A stretch of 6,995 nt of DNA, taken from assembly GCA_027619145.1 (NCBI GenBank), contig JAQCGA010000212.1, positions 1 to 6,995 of the forward strand. Reading direction: 5' to 3'. The translations under genes were made by a program, and so were the position numbers. Shown one piece after another: positions 1 through 4,132 of the stretch. This DNA is from a bacterium. GTDB taxonomy: Bacteria > Latescibacterota > UBA2968 > GCA-2709665. Under the pieces are notes generated by a model. That model was not told the DNA's origin and did not search any database. It worked only from the letters and a program-made list of their open reading frames with translations. Position 1 is the stretch's first letter. Each line of letters opens with the position of its first letter.

Positions 1-633
1 CATACCTGTTACATCCGTCACGGTCTGAAAATCTACAGTAGCAACATACCAGGTCGGACCCGGCGTAAAACCGGTAAGCGCACCCAGTACAAAACCGGTT
101 GAAACCGGCTGTCCCATCACAGAAAGCCCCTGGGCACCCTTTACACCGACCACTTTTAATTTAGATGGATCTATATTAAAAATGGCATGTATCCCTGACA
201 CAGGAGATACGATTTCATCCGTAAACAATTCCACAGAAAATATCGTTCCTTCTCCTGAAACAGTCCCCTCTTCATCTCCACCGTCAAACTCGTCGCCGGC
301 ATCCAGGTCCAGGTACGCACTTGCCCCGCTATTGGCACCTGGTTCGGACGGCAACGTCAGCGAAATATTACTCCCTGAACGACCAAAATTCACTGCGAAA
401 ATCAAATAATCCTCAAACTGAATCACGCCATTCCTATCAAAATCTATCGTGGCGTCAAAACCTGCTCCACCCTGCCGGGCAAAGAGCTGAAAGTTCTGGG
501 AAAATAAGATGAAATCTCTGAAACCAATATTCCCATCACCATCCAGGTCCGGAGACTGTGCATAAGCCGGTATCCCGGTTCCGACGATAAGAAGAGCTGA
601 CACCAGAAACCCTTTGAAGAGCCTGCGAAGCAT
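1..633 (-). CDS. Secreted protein with N-terminal dockerin-like EF-hand pair and cohesin-like domain (3' end off window)
   Basis: This is the first 211 codons of a longer gene that runs off the left edge. The ATG at 633 is preceded by GGGAGGA (639-645) at 5-nt spacing. Residues 1-25 form a signal peptide: a basic MLRR start, a hydrophobic stretch around residues 8-20, and an AYA|Q cleavage site, so the product is exported. Residues 29-40 and 64-75 are two calcium-loop motifs: D29, D31, D33, G34, I36, D40, then D64, D66, N68, G69, I71, D75. Each is followed by an F-x-x-F or Y-L-I-F helix and NF, as in dockerin type I repeats. An acidic, Gly-rich stretch spans about 107-128. From about residue 130 the pattern resembles a cohesin fold, with a strand rich in V, L and F, then SGIHAIFNIDPSKLKVVGV. 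Secretion and calcium binding are well supported. The role is unknown; cell-surface attachment or scaffolding is plausible. It is divergent to glnA. Confidence 0.8.
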   Translation of the reverse strand, partial: MLRRLFKGFLVSALLIVGTGIPAYAQSPDLDGDGNIGFRDFILFSQNFQLFARQGGAGFDATIDFDRNGVIQFEDYLIFAVNFGRSGSNISLTLPSEPGANSGASAYLDLDAGDEFDGGDEEGTVSGEGTIFSVELFTDEIVSPVSGIHAIFNIDPSKLKVVGVKGAQGLSVMGQPVSTGFVLGALTGFTPGPTWYVATVDFQTVTDVTGM

Positions 634-678
634 GGTCGTCCTCCCTGTATGAAAACACCCAATTGAATAGGCCAGAAG

Positions 679-721
679 CCCTGAATATCGACTTAGAGAG
701 CAAAGCCACAACCCTGAATAT
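679..721. repeat. 10-bp direct repeat CCCTGAATAT, two copies 33 bp apart
   Basis: Exact copies lie at 679-688 and 712-721. The 33-bp start-to-start distance equals about three helical turns, so both would face the same side of the DNA. They sit 46 to 88 bp upstream of the minus-strand start at 633, where an activator or operator site could be. A chance 10-mer repeat in a region this size is not rare, so function is unproven. Confidence 0.35.
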
Positions 722-848
722 AAGGAGGCCAAACAGGGTTTGCAACATCTATTTTGCCTAACCTATTGAACCGGCAGGAGTTGGGATTCTGTGGCAGAAG
801 AACCTTTTCACCCGCACGTATTTCGCCTCCTCCGTTCAATTCCATTTG

Positions 849-866
849 TTAACATGTATTTAACAT
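849..866. repeat. 7-bp direct repeat TTAACAT, two copies 11 bp apart
   Basis: Copies lie at 849-855 and 860-866. The first sits within the 8-bp palindrome TGTTAACA (847-854). The spacing of 11 bp is one helical turn, as in many tandem operator half-sites. The region is AT-rich and lies about 120 bp upstream of glnA, so it may be part of the glnA control region. This is inference from spacing only. Confidence 0.3.
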
Positions 867-986
867 TTGTGAAATCTCAACGAAACAAACACCGGCTATA
901 TTCTTCGCCGTTCCGGGCAAGACAAATCCGGAGCCGACGATCCAGCATCTGAACACCGTTTCACACCACCGAAAGGAGCAGTAAAC

Positions 987-2405
987 ATGGCCAAAACGCC
1001 AAAAGACGTGTTCAACATGATCAAAGAGCACGACGTCAAAATCATGGACCTCCGATTTATGGATTTTCCGGGGCTCTGGCAGCATTTTTCAATACGGATC
1101 GACGAACTTGAAGAAGATTCGTTTGAAAACGGCTTCGGCTTCGACGGATCCAGCATCCGGGGCTGGCGGGCCATCAACGAATCTGACATGCTCGTCATTC
1201 CGGACCCGGACACGGCTCTGATCGATCCGTTCCTGGAAATTCCAACCCTGGTCATGATTTGTTATATTGCAGACCCCATTACCCGTAGCCGGTATACCCG
1301 TGACCCACGCTCCGTAGCACTGAAGGCCGAGAACTACCTGAAATCCACGGGAATTGCAGATACCATCTACTTTGGCCCCGAAGCTGAATTTTTCGTCTTC
1401 GACGACGTGCGCTTCGACCAGACGTCCAATACGGGCTACTACTATGTGGACTCCGTAGAAGGTCGCTGGAATACCGGACGGGACGAAGGCCCGAACCTGG
1501 GCTACAAGCCGGGGTATAAAGAAGGGTATTTCCCTGTACCGCCAACGGATACCCTTCAGGACATGCGTAGCGAAATGATGCTCACCATGATCGCCTGCGG
1601 AATCAACGTAGAACAGCACCACCATGAAGTGGCCACGGGCGGCCAGTGCGAAATCGACTTCCGCTACTCTCCGCTGGTTTCTTGCGCAGACCAGTTGATC
1701 CTCTACAAATACATCGTCAAGAACACCGCCAAAAAGTACGGTAAAACGGCCACCTTCATGCCCAAGCCGCTCTTCCGGGACAATGGCAGCGGTATGCACT
1801 GCCACCAGAGCCTCTGGAAAGGCAGCGAACCACTCTTTGCCGGATCTGGCTACGCCGGACTCAGTCAGGATGCGCTGTATTATATTGGCGGGTTACTCAA
1901 ACACGCATCGGCCCTGTTGGCTCTTTGCGCTCCTACCACCAACTCGTACAAACGTCTGGTCCCGGGCTACGAAGCGCCGGTCAACCTGGCCTACTCCCAG
2001 CGTAACCGCAGCGCCGCCATCCGGATCCCAATGTACTCCTCCAGCCCCAAAGCCAAACGCATTGAGTTCCGTTGCCCGGACCCCACGTGTAACCCGTACC
2101 TGGCCTTCTCGGCCATGTTAATGGCCGGGTTGGACGGCATCCAGAACAAGATTGATCCGGGTGAACCGCTGGATAAGAACCTCTATGACCTGGAACCCGA
2201 AGAACTGGCAAAAGTGCCCCAGACACCCGGGTCCCTCGATCAGGCCCTGGATGCACTGGCCAAAGACCATGAGTTCCTGCTCAAAGGCGACGTCTTCACC
2301 GAAGATGTGATTGAGACCTGGATCAGCTACAAACGGGAAAACGAGGTGGATGCCATCCGTCTGCGCCCCCATCCACACGAATTTGCACTGTACTATGACG
2401 CGTAA
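987..2405 (+). CDS. glnA: Glutamine synthetase, type I
   Basis: Cytoplasmic dodecameric enzyme that makes glutamine from glutamate, ammonia and ATP, the main entry of ammonia into metabolism. The protein is 472 residues (E. coli GlnA is 469) and aligns over its whole length. The start has an AAGGAG site (973-978) 8 nt upstream. Visible landmarks: N-terminal beta-grasp domain with FDGSSIRGW (D53); metal ligands E132 and E134 in [19 protein letters not shown] with E214 and E222; NGSGMHCH with H271; [24 protein letters not shown]; and E360 in KRIEFRCPD. All metal and substrate residues appear intact. The adenylylation loop KNLYDL is present, with Tyr400 matching E. coli Tyr397, so covalent control by an adenylyltransferase (GlnE) is likely, though GlnE itself is not in the window. 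It appears monocistronic: it starts after a divergent spacer and ends 22 nt before a strong hairpin. No sigma-54 promoter was found upstream. Confidence 0.97.
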   Translation: MAKTPKDVFNMIKEHDVKIMDLRFMDFPGLWQHFSIRIDELEEDSFENGFGFDGSSIRGWRAINESDMLVIPDPDTALIDPFLEIPTLVMICYIADPITRSRYTRDPRSVALKAENYLKSTGIADTIYFGPEAEFFVFDDVRFDQTSNTGYYYVDSVEGRWNTGRDEGPNLGYKPGYKEGYFPVPPTDTLQDMRSEMMLTMIACGINVEQHHHEVATGGQCEIDFRYSPLVSCADQLILYKYIVKNTAKKYGKTATFMPKPLFRDNGSGMHCHQSLWKGSEPLFAGSGYAGLSQDALYYIGGLLKHASALLALCAPTTNSYKRLVPGYEAPVNLAYSQRNRSAAIRIPMYSSSPKAKRIEFRCPDPTCNPYLAFSAMLMAGLDGIQNKIDPGEPLDKNLYDLEPEELAKVPQTPGSLDQALDALAKDHEFLLKGDVFTEDVIETWISYKRENEVDAIRLRPHPHEFALYYDA

Positions 2406-2427
2406 ACAAAGCTCAATCGCTTAACAA

Positions 2428-2458
2428 AAAAAGCCAGGGGTTTATCCTCTGGCTTTTT
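2428..2458. terminator. Bidirectional intrinsic terminator after glnA
   Basis: Stem arms 2428-2440 and 2446-2458 pair over 13 positions with one G-U wobble and a 5-nt TTTAT loop. The core is AGCCAGGGG against CCTCTGGCT. The plus-strand transcript ends in five Ts and the minus-strand one in seven, so it can stop glnA as well as transcripts arriving from flgM. Confidence 0.9.
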
Positions 2459-2499
2459 CTATATCCAAAGACCCGCTCCAATCGCAGGTCCCCAAACGG

Positions 2500-2530
2500 C
2501 AAAAGGAGGGCATAATTTGCCCTCCTTTTG
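2500..2530. terminator. Hairpin terminator downstream of flgM
   Basis: This is a perfect 13-bp stem: CAAAAGGAGGGCA (2500-2512) and its complement (2518-2530), with loop TAATT. It lies 32 nt past the flgM stop codon. Read on the minus strand it ends in four Ts and then GCC, a rather short U-tract, so the hairpin at 2428-2458 may back it up. The two hairpins together insulate the convergent glnA and flagellar transcripts. Confidence 0.75.
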
Positions 2531-2562
2531 TTCAGGTCTTCAATTCTTTCAGGAAACCGGGA

Positions 2563-3033
2563 TTACCCGATCAGCGCGTCCAGAACCCGGTCGGCCGTTT
2601 CACCCTGCGCGCCTGCCGAATCGTAATGACCGGCAACAATGCGCCTCCGAGCTTCTTCCACGCGGTCCGTGCGCACATCTGGCACGTCCCCTACGTGATT
2701 CCGAACCGCTCGGACCTGCTGGGCTTCCTGGCCAACGTGGTCTACCGCTCCCGAATCCAGGATTGCGTCGGCAACTGCTTGCCGGACTTCCGGACGGTCG
2801 TAGAATCCGCTGGCTACACGCCCGCGAACCTCTTCCACCCGGGCCTGCCGCACGTCGCTTACTGATTCCAGGTCCGCCTTGCTAACAGACTGCGTCCCCA
2901 GGGAGCGTGCTGCACTGGAAATCTCTACCACGTCTCCAGAGCGAGCTGTGCCCTTGCGCCGCTTCACCTCGGCATCCCGTTGCTCGGGGGGTTTCGAACC
3001 CCGTATCTCGTTTAATGCGTTTTCTATTCTCAT
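2563..3033 (-). CDS. flgM: FlgM-family anti-sigma-28 factor with duplicated C-terminal segment
   Basis: FlgM binds and inhibits the flagellar sigma factor sigma-28 (FliA) in the cytoplasm until the hook is complete, and is then exported through the flagellar secretion system. The start MRIENALNEI and the segment GDVVEISSAARSL (33-45) match the FlgM N-terminal pattern, and a disordered, charged linker precedes it. The C-terminal family pattern, D-V-R-x-x-R-V-E-E-x-R-x-R then G-x-Y-D and a final A-D-x-x-L-D helix, occurs twice, at residues 57-95 and 116-156. The protein is therefore 156 residues, against about 90-100 for typical FlgM. The ATG at 3033 has GAGGG about 6 nt upstream and lies 16 nt past a predicted start site of a sigma-28 promoter. 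The gene is last in the fliD-fliS-chaperone direction but separated by 171 bp, and so probably has its own transcript. Identification rests on motif pattern and neighbours. Confidence 0.85.
   Translation of the reverse strand: MRIENALNEIRGSKPPEQRDAEVKRRKGTARSGDVVEISSAARSLGTQSVSKADLESVSDVRQARVEEVRGRVASGFYDRPEVRQAVADAILDSGAVDHVGQEAQQVRAVRNHVGDVPDVRTDRVEEARRRIVAGHYDSAGAQGETADRVLDALIG
2566..2688 (-). repeat. FlgM C-terminal segment, copy 2
   Basis: Encodes residues 116-156 of FlgM. It aligns with copy 1 without gaps over 36 residues, with 16 identities by hand, including the D-V-R, R-V-E-E, G-x-Y-D and L-D positions. Confidence 0.75.
2749..2865 (-). repeat. FlgM C-terminal segment, copy 1
   Basis: Encodes residues 57-95 of FlgM, the first copy of the presumed sigma-28-binding region. 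A 20-residue linker of unlike sequence (96-115) separates it from copy 2. Confidence 0.75.
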
Positions 3034-3046
3034 AGTATCTACCCTC

Positions 3047-3056
3047 TATCATGATA
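3047..3056. promoter_or_regulatory. Perfect 10-bp palindrome at the predicted flgM start site
   Basis: TATCATGATA is its own reverse complement. It abuts and overlaps by one base the predicted minus 10 box (3056-3063) and covers the expected transcription start. A dimeric repressor could bind here, but it may be chance in AT-rich DNA. Confidence 0.3.
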
Positions 3057-3082
3057 TATCGGCGTTCATCAGGAATTCTTGA
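3056..3082 (-). promoter_or_regulatory. Sigma-28 (FliA/SigD) promoter for flgM
   Basis: Read on the minus strand: TCAAGAAT (3082-3075), an exactly 11-nt spacer, then GCCGATAT (3063-3056). The FliA consensus is TAAAGTTT, N11, GCCGATAA; 5 of 8 minus 35 and 7 of 8 minus 10 positions match. CCGATAT also equals the B. subtilis SigD minus 10 element. Predicted start is near 3049, leaving a leader of about 16 nt that carries the GAGGG ribosome binding site. Confidence 0.8.
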
Positions 3083-3129
3083 GGGATTTTTTCGTTTTTC
3101 GACGGGGTGGCCGAAAAAAACCATAAATC

Positions 3130-3159
3130 ACTATAAACAAATATTTTACAAACCGTAAA
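3130..3159 (-). promoter_or_regulatory. Possible sigma-70 promoter upstream of flgM
   Basis: On the minus strand, TTTACG (3159-3154), an 18-nt spacer and TATAGT (3135-3130) give 4 of 6 and 5 of 6 matches to the housekeeping consensus in an AT-rich stretch. It could give basal flgM expression alongside the sigma-28 promoter, but AT-rich DNA makes chance matches likely. Confidence 0.3.
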
Positions 3160-3204
3160 ATTCAAAAATCCAGCCCGCGCTACCAGATACGTCTCTCAAA
3201 ACAG

Positions 3205-3651
3205 CTAATTCGACTTGTCAATAAATCGAGCCGGCCTGCGACCAGGTTGGCCCTGATAGGCCCGCGCAGCCTGAGAGCGGGCGTTGAGTCCCGTCATTTC
3301 TTTGCGCAACCCACCCATTTGTTCTTTGAGCAGCAACGTATTTTCCTCTTTAATCCCCTGAATGTCGGAAATATGGTTCCGTATCGCATCAATCAGAGCA
3401 TCAATCTCTCGTTTCACCGCCGGAACGCGATCCAGACCCAGCATATTCCAACTCTGCCGCAAAGGCCGTAAGCCAACATCGATATCTTTGATCTTGTGTA
3501 TCAGTCCTCGAACCTCTGCGGTCCCTGCTGTAAGACCACCAATATTCCGGGTTTCAATATGTGTTTGCTGTTTTTCCACGGCCCGTTTCATTGCAAGATA
3601 AAAATTATGCTGGGCCTTGAGTTGCTTCAGTATTTCCTGACCGGTATTCAT
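3205..3651 (-). CDS. flgN: FlgN-like flagellar export chaperone
   Basis: Small, helical, charged protein of 148 residues without signal peptide or membrane segment. FlgN-type chaperones bind the ends of hook-associated proteins and bring them to the export gate. The C-terminal part fits FlgN well: residues 103-137 have E-N-x-L-L-L at 103-108, heptad-like L/M spacing, then A-Y-x-G-Q-P-G at 131-137. The N-terminal half is long amphipathic helices (residues 4-60). The gene follows fliS by 4 nt, a tightly coupled unit, and the GGGG just before the fliS stop may act as its ribosome site. A TTG one codon upstream (3654) is a possible alternative start; ATG is preferred for spacing. In enterics this position after fliS is held by fliT, the FliD chaperone, so it may serve FliD here. 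Sequence similarity is weak across this family, so FliT-like function is a real alternative. Confidence 0.65.
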   Translation of the reverse strand: MNTGQEILKQLKAQHNFYLAMKRAVEKQQTHIETRNIGGLTAGTAEVRGLIHKIKDIDVGLRPLRQSWNMLGLDRVPAVKREIDALIDAIRNHISDIQGIKEENTLLLKEQMGGLRKEMTGLNARSQAARAYQGQPGRRPARFIDKSN

Positions 3652-3655
3652 CAAA

Positions 3656-4078
3656 TTACCCCGTAAGGCTCAAACGTGAAGTAGGTGTCTGTCGCGGGCC
3701 CGTGCCTTCATTTTCCTGAACGGCTTGTTCCCAGGCTCCGTATAGATCTTCCAGAATGGTAACCACCTCGCGGATAATTTCTTTATCCAGGTTCATGTTT
3801 GCGTCCACAAGTCTACGATATATATAAAGATAGAGCTGGCGGAGTGAAGCGGAGATCTGTCCGGCGCTCATATCCAGCGCCATATTGAGTTCCATCACAA
3901 TATCCTGCGCCTTGATCAGACAATCCCCTTTCCCGCCATAATCCTTCTGATCAATCAGTTCGCTCGCCTTCTTCAGCGCACCGATGGCCCCCTGATACAG
4001 AAGAAGAATCAGTTTTCCCGGTGAAGCCGTTTTGATTTGTACCTGCTTATACTTGTTGTACTCTGTTGTTTTTGTCAT
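3656..4078 (-). CDS. fliS: Flagellin export chaperone FliS
   Basis: FliS binds the C-terminal disordered end of flagellin in the cytoplasm, stops premature polymerisation and helps export. The 140-residue protein has the family signature throughout: Y10 and V13, then TASPGKLILLLYQGAI (17-32), KASELI (37-42), KAQDIVMELNMALD (56-69), GQISASLRQLYLYIYRRL (73-90), DANMNLD (92-98) and a final helix ending near W116. Residues 121-140 are a polar, Pro/Thr-rich tail slightly longer than usual. The ATG at 4078 has GAGG only 2 nt upstream, a short spacing, but no better start is seen because the family N-terminus begins here. It lies 54 nt after fliD and 4 nt before the next gene, so it belongs to a fliD-fliS-chaperone operon. 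Confidence 0.95.
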   Translation of the reverse strand: MTKTTEYNKYKQVQIKTASPGKLILLLYQGAIGALKKASELIDQKDYGGKGDCLIKAQDIVMELNMALDMSAGQISASLRQLYLYIYRRLVDANMNLDKEIIREVVTILEDLYGAWEQAVQENEGTGPRQTPTSRLSLTG

Positions 4079-4132
4079 ATCCTCTTCTACCGGTGAAGTG
4101 GAAGGTTATGGGATGGACTCAAGAAAACCGCA

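Larger units (their letters stand above)
634..986. other. Divergent intergenic region between the secreted-protein gene and glnA
   Basis: This 353-bp stretch lies between two divergent starts and should hold promoters for both. I see ribosome binding sites at both ends but no convincing sigma-70 or sigma-54 promoter for glnA. A TATATT hexamer at 897-902 lacks a well-spaced minus 35 partner. It contains two pairs of short direct repeats (listed separately) and a 7-bp inverted repeat AACCCTG/CAGGGTT (710-716 and 734-740, 17-nt loop). No small ORF with a credible start or RNA-like structure was found. Confidence 0.5.

Noticed and set aside
182..512. Small plus-strand open frames opposite the secreted-protein gene
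   Set aside because: The minus-strand frame has a signal peptide, EF-hand motifs and a strong ribosome site; the plus frames have none.
811..829. Possible sigma-54 promoter (TGGCAG) before glnA
   Set aside because: The matching TTGC element at the right spacing is missing; only TGGCA fits.
1089..1805. 238-codon open frame on the minus strand inside glnA
   Set aside because: It is antisense to a fully conserved glutamine synthetase, has no ribosome site and matches no family pattern I know.
2517..2885. Plus-strand open frames opposite flgM
   Set aside because: Their Pro/Arg/Leu-rich composition is the shadow of the flgM codons, and the flgM frame has family motifs, a promoter and a ribosome site.
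3087..3119. Inverted repeat TTTTTTCG/CGAAAAAA as a terminator
   Set aside because: Arms are mostly A-T pairs with a 17-nt loop and no U-tract follows in the minus direction.
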